This document shows, piece after piece, positions 22,617 to 31,375 of a stretch of DNA of 38,945 nucleotides (position 1 is its first letter; each line of letters begins with the position of its first letter). The position numbers were made by a program, and so were the translations under genes. Under the pieces are notes generated by a model. That model did no database searches, was not told the origin of the DNA, and worked only from the letters and a program-made list of their open reading frames with translations. Origin of the DNA: Sphingobacteriaceae bacterium UBA6709 (GTDB lineage: Bacteria > Bacteroidota > Bacteroidia > Sphingobacteriales > Sphingobacteriaceae); contig DKIV01000010.1 in NCBI GenBank assembly GCA_002454425.1, positions 1 through 38,945 of the forward strand, written 5' to 3'.

Positions 22617-23969
22617 ATGTTTAAATCGATAAATCCATACACCTTAGAGGAGGTCTATTCAAATGTTGAGTTTTCGAATTCGGATGTAGAGCGGGCGTTG
22701 GTTGCGGCAGATTCATATGCCAAGGTTTGGCGTTCTAAGGATGTATCGGAACGTTCACAGCTTATGTTAAAACTTGAAGCTCTGCTTTTAAACAGGAAGG
22801 AAGATCTCGCATCTGTCATCACTGCGGAGATGGGGAAGCCTCTGAAACAGGCCATCGCGGAAGTAGAAAAGTGCGCGAAAGTATGTCGTTATTATGCTGA
22901 AAATGCTGCAGGATTTTTGCAGACAAAGCTAGTCGACAGCAATGCTTCGCGAAGTTATGTGCGTTACGATCCGTTGGGAGTAATCCTCGGCGTCATGCCA
23001 TGGAACTATCCTTTCTGGCAGGTGTTCAGGTTTGTTGTGCCTACGTTAATGGCAGGCAACGTGGTTATTCTGAAACATGCGAGCAACGTCATGGAATGCG
23101 CAAGGCGCATTGAGCGACTTTTTCATGAGGCTGACTTTGACCATGGCTGCTATCAGAATATGCCTGTCCGGAGTGATTACATTGCCGACATAATAATCGA
23201 TGAACGTGTGAAAGCAGTTTCCCTCACAGGAAGTGGACCCGCCGGAAGTGCTGTTGCTGCTGTCGCGGCTAAGGAAATAAAGAAGGCTGTGTTAGAGCTG
23301 GGAGGGAACAATGCCCTTGTTGTTTTCGATGACTGCGATATTGAGCAGGCTGTTAAGACCTGTCTGGACGCAAGATTTCAGAATGCCGGACAAAGTTGTA
23401 TCGCAGGAAAGCGTTTATTGATTCAGGAATCTATTGCTGAGGTGTTTTTGAATAGAATGAAAGAAGCGATTCTTGCTATGAAGACAGGCGACCCGATGGC
23501 AGAGGATACTGAGATGGCGACCATGGCCAGAGAGGATCTGGCATCCGAACTAGAAAAACAGCTATCCGAGTCGGTGGCCATGGGCGCGAGAGTACTTGCC
23601 GGAGGTAAGCGTAATCGTGCTTTCTTTGAACCTACGTTGTTAGTTGATGTGCGTAAGGATATGCCGGTGTTTAAGGAAGAAACGTTTGGTCCCTTATTGG
23701 GAGTGATGACTTTCAGTACTGATGATGAGGCTGTAGCGCTTGTTAATGATACAGCATTTGGTTTGGGGACCTCCGTGTTTACTTCCGATATTAGAAGGGC
23801 GGAGAGAATGATCAATGACTTGAACGACGGGGCGGTTTTTGTTAATGAAAAGGTGTTAAGCGATCCGCGCCTGCCGTTTGGCGGAACAAAAAGTTCAGGA
23901 TACGGACGCGAGCTTTCTGTAGAAGGAATACATGAATTTGTGAACGTTAAGACTGTTTACATTTCATAA
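22617..23969 (+). CDS. NAD(P)-dependent aldehyde dehydrogenase (succinate-semialdehyde type)
   Basis: A cytoplasmic enzyme that oxidises an aldehyde to the acid. Landmarks are GVMPWNYPFWQVFRF (cofactor and oxyanion region), SLTGSGPAGSAV, the general base Glu227 in LELGGNN, the nucleophile Cys261 in NAGQSCIAGKR, and FVNEKVLSDPRLPFGGTKSS near the end. The 450-aa length and motifs match the short GabD/Sad-like succinate-semialdehyde dehydrogenases, but the substrate is not proven. The start has an upstream GAGAGGAAG, an unusually good purine-rich ribosome site for this phylum. It converges with the TonB receptor gene across a hairpin. Confidence 0.9.
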   Translation: MFKSINPYTLEEVYSNVEFSNSDVERALVAADSYAKVWRSKDVSERSQLMLKLEALLLNRKEDLASVITAEMGKPLKQAIAEVEKCAKVCRYYAENAAGFLQTKLVDSNASRSYVRYDPLGVILGVMPWNYPFWQVFRFVVPTLMAGNVVILKHASNVMECARRIERLFHEADFDHGCYQNMPVRSDYIADIIIDERVKAVSLTGSGPAGSAVAAVAAKEIKKAVLELGGNNALVVFDDCDIEQAVKTCLDARFQNAGQSCIAGKRLLIQESIAEVFLNRMKEAILAMKTGDPMAEDTEMATMAREDLASELEKQLSESVAMGARVLAGGKRNRAFFEPTLLVDVRKDMPVFKEETFGPLLGVMTFSTDDEAVALVNDTAFGLGTSVFTSDIRRAERMINDLNDGAVFVNEKVLSDPRLPFGGTKSSGYGRELSVEGIHEFVNVKTVYIS

Positions 23970-24005
23970 GAACGGGCGCCGTGGGATGACGCGGCGCCCG
24001 TTCTT
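23968..24005. terminator. GC-rich hairpin between convergent genes
   Basis: GAACGGGCGCCG / CGGCGCCCGTTC, extended to 14 bp by flanking AA/TT, with a 10-nt loop. It overlaps the dehydrogenase stop codon. There is no long T tract, but the stem is strong and lies 15 nt from the end of the convergent receptor gene. Confidence 0.75.
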
Positions 24006-24020
24006 ACGGTAGCTGTTCGT

Positions 24021-25895
24021 TTACCAGCGTGGGCTCGCGAACTTAAGACCCAAACTGAACCAGCGCGCAGGCAGGGGTACGGAGCCTACTTCAAAATAGG
24101 TCGTATTGAAAATATTCTGTGCATCCGCGAATAAGGATATCTTGCCCATTGCCTGACTGACCCTGCAATCGTTGATCCAATAACTTGCGCCTGAACCACG
24201 CTGATTGAACCGTGTAGCGAAAAGCATGTTGAATCCTTTGATCTGAATGCTGCTAGTCTGTGTCAGCTGATGTTTTAATGAAGAAACGAGGTATTTTGAT
24301 TGAATGTCTATCTTTGTTCGATCGAACTCAGAGTCGAGGTACGAGTAGCCTAGCGTCAGATTGACCTTTATGTTTGCATCCAGAAGCACGCTGTAGTTTG
24401 ATTGCATGTTTATCCCCTGAGTGATAAGCTGTCCAACGTTGTTTGCCTGCCATGGTTCAGTACTGATCTGCCTTGTCCAATCAATGAAGTTACTGATCTT
24501 ACGATGAAAGGCATTCAGATTTACACCTAGATTTGACTTGCCTATGCGTAATCCCAACTCCCCTTGAAATGCTTTCTCTGGCTCTACTTCAGCATTGCCA
24601 ATATTGCCGGGACGTTGATCTAAAAACAAGTCTGTAAAGGATGGCAAGCGCTGACTTGTTCCTATGTTTCCTGTGATTTTAAGAATTGGCGATAACTCAT
24701 AGCTGGCATCAATCCCGGGGTATAGCTGCCACTTGTAATCCGAATTGTAGTTAAGGTAGGTTCCTATGTTCACATTCAGGTTCTTTACAATTGATGTTCT
24801 ATATTGAGCATATAAGCCAAAATTGTCGCGTCGGTGCTCTCCGATATTTGAAGAATTAATGTCCTCCCGACGAGCTTCCGCACCTAATCCAAGTTCTCCG
24901 GTAGCTGTTTTATAGGAGCTGTTGAACTCCGCTGCCAGTGAATTGTTGAAGTGTCGGCTTCGGCCACTATTAAGATTTTCGTCGCCATAGTAACGATAGT
25001 CGTCATCATTGTAACGATAGCTGAAGCGCGGCATCAGTGTCCAACCCCCGGATAAATAATGTTTTGACTGAATAGAGGCTAGTGTGGTCTGTACAATTTC
25101 TGTTGAATTTTTATCACCAGGTGAAGCGTAGAATCCATTAGCGCCAAATGAATTTTTTACGTACCCAAAAGTGCTGATAATTTCATTGGATGAATTCAGC
25201 TGATAGTTACCCAGATAAAGTACCTTGTTGTTATCAAATTGAGTATTATACCGATAGCCATTGCTCTTGTCGTGCGAGGCAAATAGCGAATGTTGATGAT
25301 GCTCTTTACTTAGGCTTAGTCCTCCTTGTATACCTCGTCCATGAAAGGTTTTACCCGTACCGGCAGTATCTTTCTCGAAGTTCGAACCCGCATAGGCACT
25401 CAATACAAGGCCGGAATCTTTAGGGCGCTTAGTTACAATATTTATAGCACCAGTGAGACTGTTTATACCATATATCCTCGCCGCAGGCCCCCGGATCACC
25501 TCTATTCTTTCAATGGCTTCTACCGGTATCGGAAGGTTAAGCATGTTATGAGCCGTTTGCGAGTCGATGATTTTGGTGCCGTTAAGAAGGACTACCGACT
25601 GCTCAAAACTTCCGCCATCAATGCTGAGATCAGCCTGAGCACCAAACGGCCCCCGCTGTCGCAAATCTATTCCGTTACAATATTGGAGGATTTCCTGAAT
25701 ACTCCTCGCCGGCAGCTTTTCTATGGTTTCTCTGTCGATAATATAAACGTTTCTGTTTTGCTTGGATATCGCGGTGTTGAACCTGTTTTCATTAATCACC
25801 ACCTCATTTATCGAAACTACCGTGTCGCGCATGCTTTGTGATTGTGCGGCAAGACTCGCGATTAGCAGATTTAAGAGTATGTAAAATTTTCTCAT
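24021..25895 (-). CDS. TonB-dependent outer-membrane receptor
   Basis: A 624-aa receptor with a signal peptide (residues 1-20, YILLNLLIASLAAQS). The plug domain (about 35-150; IQEILQYCNGIDLRQRGPFG, IERIEVIRGPAARIYGINS, LTGAINIVTK) is followed by a 22-strand-type barrel ending in the aromatic LPARWFSLGLKFA. The small size, with no carboxypeptidase-like N-terminal repeat, matches BtuB/FecA-like vitamin or siderophore receptors rather than SusC. No SusD partner is present. It is divergent from a MocR-type regulator, 64 nt between starts, with a consensus -7 box at 25912. The ligand is unknown. Confidence 0.92.
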   Translation of the reverse strand: MRKFYILLNLLIASLAAQSQSMRDTVVSINEVVINENRFNTAISKQNRNVYIIDRETIEKLPARSIQEILQYCNGIDLRQRGPFGAQADLSIDGGSFEQSVVLLNGTKIIDSQTAHNMLNLPIPVEAIERIEVIRGPAARIYGINSLTGAINIVTKRPKDSGLVLSAYAGSNFEKDTAGTGKTFHGRGIQGGLSLSKEHHQHSLFASHDKSNGYRYNTQFDNNKVLYLGNYQLNSSNEIISTFGYVKNSFGANGFYASPGDKNSTEIVQTTLASIQSKHYLSGGWTLMPRFSYRYNDDDYRYYGDENLNSGRSRHFNNSLAAEFNSSYKTATGELGLGAEARREDINSSNIGEHRRDNFGLYAQYRTSIVKNLNVNIGTYLNYNSDYKWQLYPGIDASYELSPILKITGNIGTSQRLPSFTDLFLDQRPGNIGNAEVEPEKAFQGELGLRIGKSNLGVNLNAFHRKISNFIDWTRQISTEPWQANNVGQLITQGINMQSNYSVLLDANIKVNLTLGYSYLDSEFDRTKIDIQSKYLVSSLKHQLTQTSSIQIKGFNMLFATRFNQRGSGASYWINDCRVSQAMGKISLFADAQNIFNTTYFEVGSVPLPARWFSLGLKFASPRW

Positions 25896-25911
25896 TACAT
25901 CGTTTTTTTTG

Positions 25912-25919
25912 CAAAAGTA
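25912..25919 (-). promoter_or_regulatory. -7 element of the TonB receptor promoter
   Basis: Minus-strand TACTTTTG, an exact TAnnTTTG match, 17 nt upstream of the receptor ATG. A TTTT lies 18 nt further upstream in place of the -33 TTTG. The short 64-nt gap means that a protein bound here could control both divergent genes. Confidence 0.5.
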
Positions 25920-25959
25920 GTATCTTGCCGTACCAGTAAAATATTCCGGTTTTAAGATA

Positions 25960-27465
25960 ATGGGTGGTCCGGTTCAGATTCCATTTAACAGTTTTATTCA
26001 TCTGCGACAAGGCGACGCTACGGCGCTGTATCTGCAGATCGTGTTTGAATTTATTAAAGCAATACAGATGGGCCTGTTGCCCGAGGGAACAAAGCTTCCC
26101 GGAACACGTGATCTGTGCCGGGTACTTTCTGTTAATCGCAATACATTGATCAAGGCTTTTCAGGATCTGGAAGCACAAGGGTTCATCGAAATATTGCCGA
26201 ATAAGGGCACATTTATTCTCTCGGGGCAACAGGGAGCCAATCGCACTCGTGTAAAGGGGGACAGTGTCGGGGATGTCTTATCGCCAGTCTTTGACTTTCG
26301 TAAATCTACGGTTCTGGATGATCCGGCGGAAATTAGTTCGCTACCCTATCAATTTAATGACGGACTTCCTGATCCGCGCCTGTTGCATACTGATTTGTTG
26401 GCTCGTCTATATGTTTCAAAGCTTAAACAGCGTAGATCCTCTAAAACCTGGGAGCAAGTACAAGCAGATTCGCATAGAGACTTTATACAGCAATTTACAA
26501 ATTTCCTTAATCTGACACGAGGATTGCGCATCAATTCTTCTCAGCTCCTAACCACCTCAAGTCACGAGATCTGCCTATATCTCGTTTGTAAGGTGTTGAT
26601 CACCGCGGGAGATAATGTGGTTGTAGCATCTCCCGGATACTACTTATCTAATATGAGCTTGTCTGACAGCGGTGCCCGGATATTGTCTGTTCCCATGGAT
26701 GAGAGTGGCATTGACATTGCCGCGCTTTCGGAACTATGTAGTCGTGAAACCATCAGAATGCTATACCTCACGTCTTCCTATCATTATCCAACAACAACAG
26801 CGATTACTGCCCGGCGGCGCATGGAGATACTGGAACTCGCTCATGTGCATGGCTTTATTATCGTTGAGGATGATTATGATTTCGATTATCACTACGATAA
26901 TAATCCAATGCTCCCCTTAGCGGCGCTCGATGGCAATCCTTCGGTGATATATATAGGATCTTTCGCGCGGTCGCTACCCGTGGGCTTCGGGTATGGATTT
27001 GTTGCCGCTGCAGCGCCTTTTATCTCGGAGCTAAAAAAACACCAACGAATTCTTGAACCGGGAATTGACTTGTTGAAAGAACAAGCATTGACAGATTGGA
27101 TAAAGGAAGGAGACGCGCATCGTCTGGTGAAAAAGAATCGAAAGTTATATAAAGAAAGACGCGATCATTTTGTTGAGCTACTTAGAAAAAAGCTAAATGG
27201 TCGGGTTAAATTTAATGTTCCCGCCCGAGGACTTGCGATTTGGGTAGAATGGTTGGACGAGTTTAATCTCATGCAATTACGTAAAGGCTGCGCCTCTCGA
27301 GGCCTACTTTTACCTACTACAATTCTCTATCAAAATAAGCAACTTATAGCTACCCGTTTGGGTTTTGGGCATTTTAATCATGAAGAGTTATCGCAGGTTG
27401 TCAGCATTCTCTCGCAGGCCTTGATACCCTTGGTTAAAGAAAATCAGGAGAACTCCGAAGCATAA
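25960..27465 (+). CDS. MocR/GabR-type GntR regulator lacking the PLP lysine
   Basis: A 501-aa regulator. Residues about 10-80 are a GntR winged helix (LYLQIVFEFIKAIQMGLLPE, then GTKLPGTRDLCRVLSVNRNT). Residues about 115-495 are a fold-type I aminotransferase domain (DGLPDPRLLHTDLLAR, ASPGYYLSNMSLSDSGARIL, VEDDYDFDYHYDNNPMLPL). In the family the internal-aldimine lysine lies in a GSFSK-type motif; here the sequence is GSFARSL, with Arg337 in that place. The carboxylate-binding Arg region (TRLGFGHFN) is kept. The domain may therefore sense an effector without forming the usual Schiff base. It is divergent from the TonB receptor and probably regulates it. Confidence 0.9.
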   Translation: MGGPVQIPFNSFIHLRQGDATALYLQIVFEFIKAIQMGLLPEGTKLPGTRDLCRVLSVNRNTLIKAFQDLEAQGFIEILPNKGTFILSGQQGANRTRVKGDSVGDVLSPVFDFRKSTVLDDPAEISSLPYQFNDGLPDPRLLHTDLLARLYVSKLKQRRSSKTWEQVQADSHRDFIQQFTNFLNLTRGLRINSSQLLTTSSHEICLYLVCKVLITAGDNVVVASPGYYLSNMSLSDSGARILSVPMDESGIDIAALSELCSRETIRMLYLTSSYHYPTTTAITARRRMEILELAHVHGFIIVEDDYDFDYHYDNNPMLPLAALDGNPSVIYIGSFARSLPVGFGYGFVAAAAPFISELKKHQRILEPGIDLLKEQALTDWIKEGDAHRLVKKNRKLYKERRDHFVELLRKKLNGRVKFNVPARGLAIWVEWLDEFNLMQLRKGCASRGLLLPTTILYQNKQLIATRLGFGHFNHEELSQVVSILSQALIPLVKENQENSEA

Positions 27466-27674
27466 TACTGCTACGCTTATAGGAGTTGTTCTCTTTGAAA
27501 TAAGGACCTTCCATTCTGCGAAGTTAGTGCTGATGCCTGTTCTGAGAATGTTTAGTGAATAGTAATCTGGAAATCTCCCCGGTGTATTTTCTTCGTTACA
27601 ATACTTTCTTTTTCAGTGAGATGTTTGCGAAGATGATAGCTTTACTATTATTTTAGCGTACACTTTCAATCAAT

Positions 27675-28346
27675 ATGTATCATTTGCTCTCTGGAATTAA
27701 AATTCAAGTTAATCCCAAGATCTATTTAAAGGATCCGGAAACGTCTGCTTTGGGGAGAAGAATCGTGAGCGAGAGCGTAATGTTGATCGATGAGATTGGC
27801 TTCGACTGCTTTACGTTCAAGAAGCTCGGGGATCGCATCGGTTCCACAGAGAGCTCGTTATATCGTTATTTTGAGAATAAACATAAGCTGCTCTTATACT
27901 TGTCGTCATGGTATTGGACCTGGATGCAGTATCGGATTATGTTCGCTACCGCAAATATAAATGACCCTTTTGATAAGCTCTCGAAAGCTATTGTCGTTAT
28001 TACAGGTAAAGTTGAGAATGATAGTAACAATGATTTTATCGACGAGCAGGTATTAAATAGAATCATCATTACTGAATTCACTAAAACGTTCCTTACCAAA
28101 GAGGTGGATGAAGAAAATAGGGAAGGTTTCTTTGTAATCTATAAGAAGGTGGTAAACGATTTGGTGGAGATGATAAAGGCCGTGAATCCCGATCTTAGGT
28201 ATGCGCGTAGTCTTGCCTCAAGCATTGTTGAGGGTTCATTGCATCAGCATTTTTTGAAAGAACATTTTAAAACTATTACAGACTGTTGTGATCAGGTGAG
28301 CCCTGCCGACGTCTACCTTCATTTTGTAACACAACTCTTAAAATAA
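27675..28346 (+). CDS. TetR/AcrR-family regulator of the exporter operon
   Basis: A 223-aa repressor-type protein. The N-terminal HTH (about residues 28-75) shows the TetR pattern IVSESVMLIDEIGFDCFTFK, KLGDRIGSTESSLYRYFENK, HKLLLYL. The C-terminal ligand domain is divergent, as is usual. The stop is 5 nt before the ABC gene, so regulator and exporter are one operon, consistent with autoregulation relieved by an exported compound. No obvious palindromic operator is seen in the 209-nt gap upstream, though the promoter should lie there. Confidence 0.88.
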   Translation: MYHLLSGIKIQVNPKIYLKDPETSALGRRIVSESVMLIDEIGFDCFTFKKLGDRIGSTESSLYRYFENKHKLLLYLSSWYWTWMQYRIMFATANINDPFDKLSKAIVVITGKVENDSNNDFIDEQVLNRIIITEFTKTFLTKEVDEENREGFFVIYKKVVNDLVEMIKAVNPDLRYARSLASSIVEGSLHQHFLKEHFKTITDCCDQVSPADVYLHFVTQLLK

Positions 28347-28351
28347 ATACT

Positions 28352-30013
28352 ATGTCTCCAGCATCAAGGTTCTTCAACCTGCTCAAATTAGACAAACGCG
28401 ATATCACACAGATCTTCTTCTATGCGGTTTTCGCAGGTATAATTAGTTTGTCGTTGCCTTTAGGCATTCAGGCAATCATCAACTTTATTCAAAGCGGACG
28501 GGCAAGTGTGTCCTGGATCGTCCTTGTGATCATCGTCGTGGGCGGCGTGGCTCTCGTAGGTTTTATGTCGCTGATGCAGTTGCGGATCACTGAAAATCTG
28601 CAGCAAAAAATCTTTGTCCGATCCTCTTTTGAGTTTGCTTATCGTTTACCGAAGATCAAGTTCGGTGAATTATATGATAAGATTTATCCCCCAGAGTTGG
28701 CTAATCGCTTTTTCGATACGCTCACCATACAAAAAGGGGTATCCAAGCTTTTACTTGATTTCTCGGCCGCGCTCCTTCAGATAGGTTTTGGCATTATCCT
28801 CCTGTCTCTTTATCATCCCTTTTTCATTCTCTTCGGTATTCTTCTGGTCATCCTCTTATATCTTATTTACCGATATTCTTATGATTCAGGTGTAGAAACG
28901 AGTCTTGGCGAGTCTAAATATAAATATCGTGTGGCTGACTGGCTACAGGAGATTGCCCGCAATAATTCAAGTTTCCGTAATCCTACAAATTTCAATTACG
29001 CACTTAAAAAAAATGATGAGCTGGTAAGCGGATACCTTAATTATCGAGAAAAGCATTTCAGCGTCCTTAAGCGCCAGTTTATTCAACTTATTACCTACAA
29101 GATCATCATCACTGCAGGTCTGCTCCTCATTGGTGGCTACCTTGTGCTGAGTCAGAAGATGAATATAGGGGAGTTTGTTGCCTCTGAGATTGTTATCCTT
29201 CTTGTCATAAACTCAGTCGAGAAAATCATCGTTGGCCTCGAAACCTTCTATGATGTGCTTACCTCTGTGGAGAAGATTGGTCAGGTAACTGATATGGATA
29301 TCGAGCAGAGCTCTGAAACTGCGGAAGGAAGTCGTTATCATAAAATTCAACTCGAAGCCCAGAATCTTCGCTTTAAATATCCGGGAAGCAGTAAAGACGT
29401 GCTCAGCATCGACTCGCTGAAGATTAGCCAAGGTGAGAAAATCGTCCTTCGGGGGAATAATGGCTCTGGCAAGACAACGCTTATCCGTGTGCTATCCGGA
29501 TTGTTGCAGCCTACTGGCGGGGCTTTTCTTATCAATGACGATACTTTTAGAAAAATTGATATCGCCTCCTATCGCTCCAGAGTCGGCACGATCGTTCAGG
29601 GGGAGACCCCTTTTGAAGGGACCATTCTTGAAAATATTACATTTAATGATCCTGCCATAAGTCCGGAAAACCTACGCTGGGCATTGGATTCCATGCAGCT
29701 GTCGTCTTATATCAATTCCCTTCCTGATGGACTGGACACCCCGGTATTCCCAGAGGGCAAGCAGTTGTCATCATCCGACGCGCAAAAAGTGCTACTGGCA
29801 CGCAGTATTCTGCACAAGCCATCGGTATTGTTCCTTGAAAATCCTACCAGTTACATGGATGCAGAAGTAGCTTGCGAACTTATAAAATTCCTCTTCTCCC
29901 CTGAGCATCCATGGACAGTCATTGTCTCGTCCTCTAATCCTGAATGGTGTGAGCTTGCAACGCGACAAATAACTATGGGCAACGGTAAAATCATCAGCGA
30001 TACAAAGAAATAA
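28352..30013 (+). CDS. ABC exporter (fused membrane and ATPase domains) with degenerate ATPase motifs
   Basis: A 553-aa half-transporter. An exporter-type membrane domain occupies about residues 1-320, with hydrophobic helices near 22-45, 57-75, 140-185 and 245-290. The ATPase domain occupies about 335-550. Walker A is intact (GNNGSGKTT, 368-376) and the Q-loop is present (IVQGE). However, the signature is LSSSD (472-476) instead of LSGGQ, Walker B reads VLFLEN with Glu496-Asn497 instead of Asp-Glu, and the H-loop is Ser-Ser-Ser-Asn (526-529) with no His. ATP binding is plausible; ordinary hydrolysis is not. It sits between a TetR gene (5 nt) and an HlyD gene (3 nt). Confidence 0.9.
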   Translation: MSPASRFFNLLKLDKRDITQIFFYAVFAGIISLSLPLGIQAIINFIQSGRASVSWIVLVIIVVGGVALVGFMSLMQLRITENLQQKIFVRSSFEFAYRLPKIKFGELYDKIYPPELANRFFDTLTIQKGVSKLLLDFSAALLQIGFGIILLSLYHPFFILFGILLVILLYLIYRYSYDSGVETSLGESKYKYRVADWLQEIARNNSSFRNPTNFNYALKKNDELVSGYLNYREKHFSVLKRQFIQLITYKIIITAGLLLIGGYLVLSQKMNIGEFVASEIVILLVINSVEKIIVGLETFYDVLTSVEKIGQVTDMDIEQSSETAEGSRYHKIQLEAQNLRFKYPGSSKDVLSIDSLKISQGEKIVLRGNNGSGKTTLIRVLSGLLQPTGGAFLINDDTFRKIDIASYRSRVGTIVQGETPFEGTILENITFNDPAISPENLRWALDSMQLSSYINSLPDGLDTPVFPEGKQLSSSDAQKVLLARSILHKPSVLFLENPTSYMDAEVACELIKFLFSPEHPWTVIVSSSNPEWCELATRQITMGNGKIISDTKK

Positions 30014-30016
30014 GCC

Positions 30017-31375
30017 ATGCTTAACATATCAAATAATAAAAAGACAAGCCTCGAGGCTATTAAGCATTTCGATACTACCAAGAGTCTTACAAACAAGCCT
30101 CACTATAAGGTAATGAACCGTGTAATCATCGGTTTAAGTGTGTTGTTGGTTGTAATTCTCTTTCTCCCCTGGACCCAGAATATCTCAGGAACGGGTTTCG
30201 TTACCACGCTAAAGCCTAATCAAAGGCCCCAGACAATTCACAGTGCTATTGCCGGACGGGTAGAAAAGTGGTACGTACAGGAAGGTGATTTCGTAAATAA
30301 AGGCGATACGATTCTGTTTATTTCAGAAGTTAAAGAGGATTATTTTGACCCGAACCTTGTTGAAAATACGCGCCAGCAAGTAGAAGCCAAGAAGAACGCC
30401 CTTACATCATATGATAGCAAGGTGTCTGCCCTTGAATCGCAGGCTGTGGCGCTTGAGAACGAGCTTGTGCTCAAAATTAAGCAGGCGAACAACAAAATCG
30501 AGCAAGGTCACCTAAAGGTGCAAAGTGATAGTATCGATCTGGAAGCAGTTAAAACCCTTCTCAAGATTGCCAATACGCAATATGATCGTGCTGTGAAGCT
30601 TAATAGTGAAGGCCTCAAGCCTCTTACAGATGTTGAAGAAAAGCGATTAAAACTTCAGGAAGCCCAGGCAAAAATCATAACTCAGGAAAATAAACTTTTA
30701 ACCTCAAAAAATGAGCTGATAAATGCTCAGGTGGAGCTTAACCGTATCACTGTTGAATACGCTGAGAAGATCGCTAAGTCAAAGAGCGATAAGTTCACGG
30801 CTCTGAGCAGTCAGTATGATACCGAAGCTCAGGTAAATAAGCTTCAGAATCAATACGTTAATTACAGTATGCGTAATGACCTGTATTATATTAAAGCGCC
30901 ACAAAGCGGATTTGTCAACAGGGCACTTCAATCTGGTATCGGTGAGACCTTTAAGGAGGGTACCCCTATCGTCAGTATCATGCCTTCATCGTATGATATT
31001 GCTGTGGAGACTTACGTTAACCCAATCGATCTGCCGCTGCTTAAAAAAGGCGATGAAGTACGCGTATGGTTTGACGGATGGCCTACCATTGTATTTTCGG
31101 GATGGCCGAACATGTCGTACGGAACCTTCGGAGGACGTATCGTGGCTATTGAAAACTTTATCAGCCCCAATGGTAAATACAGAGTTTTAATTGCGCCCGA
31201 CAAGAATCAGGATCCCTGGCCAAAGCAGCTGAGTATCGGCGCCGGTGCTCAGACAATTGCCCTTCTGGATACTGTTCCTGTGTGGTTCGAAATCTGGCGT
31301 ATTCTTAATGGATTCCCGCCTAACTACTATCAATCGACAACTCCTGCAGATAAAGGAAAAGAAAAAAGTAAATAA
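30017..31375 (+). CDS. HlyD-family periplasmic adaptor
   Basis: A 452-aa membrane-fusion protein. It has a cytoplasmic N-terminus, one membrane anchor (about residues 35-55, VIIGLSVLLVVILFLPW), a biotinyl-lipoyl-like half (HSAIAGRVEKWYVQEGDFVN and KGDTIL), and a long coiled coil from about 115 to 285 (Lys/Glu/Gln/Leu-rich). The second lipoyl half and beta-barrel follow (YYIKAPQSGFVNRALQSGIG, then IVSIMPSSYDIAVETYVNPI). It would link the ABC protein to the outer-membrane channel. The C-terminus is Lys-rich and its stop overlaps the TolC ATG by one base (31375). Length and order fit type I secretion adaptors. Confidence 0.92.
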   Translation: MLNISNNKKTSLEAIKHFDTTKSLTNKPHYKVMNRVIIGLSVLLVVILFLPWTQNISGTGFVTTLKPNQRPQTIHSAIAGRVEKWYVQEGDFVNKGDTILFISEVKEDYFDPNLVENTRQQVEAKKNALTSYDSKVSALESQAVALENELVLKIKQANNKIEQGHLKVQSDSIDLEAVKTLLKIANTQYDRAVKLNSEGLKPLTDVEEKRLKLQEAQAKIITQENKLLTSKNELINAQVELNRITVEYAEKIAKSKSDKFTALSSQYDTEAQVNKLQNQYVNYSMRNDLYYIKAPQSGFVNRALQSGIGETFKEGTPIVSIMPSSYDIAVETYVNPIDLPLLKKGDEVRVWFDGWPTIVFSGWPNMSYGTFGGRIVAIENFISPNGKYRVLIAPDKNQDPWPKQLSIGAGAQTIALLDTVPVWFEIWRILNGFPPNYYQSTTPADKGKEKSK

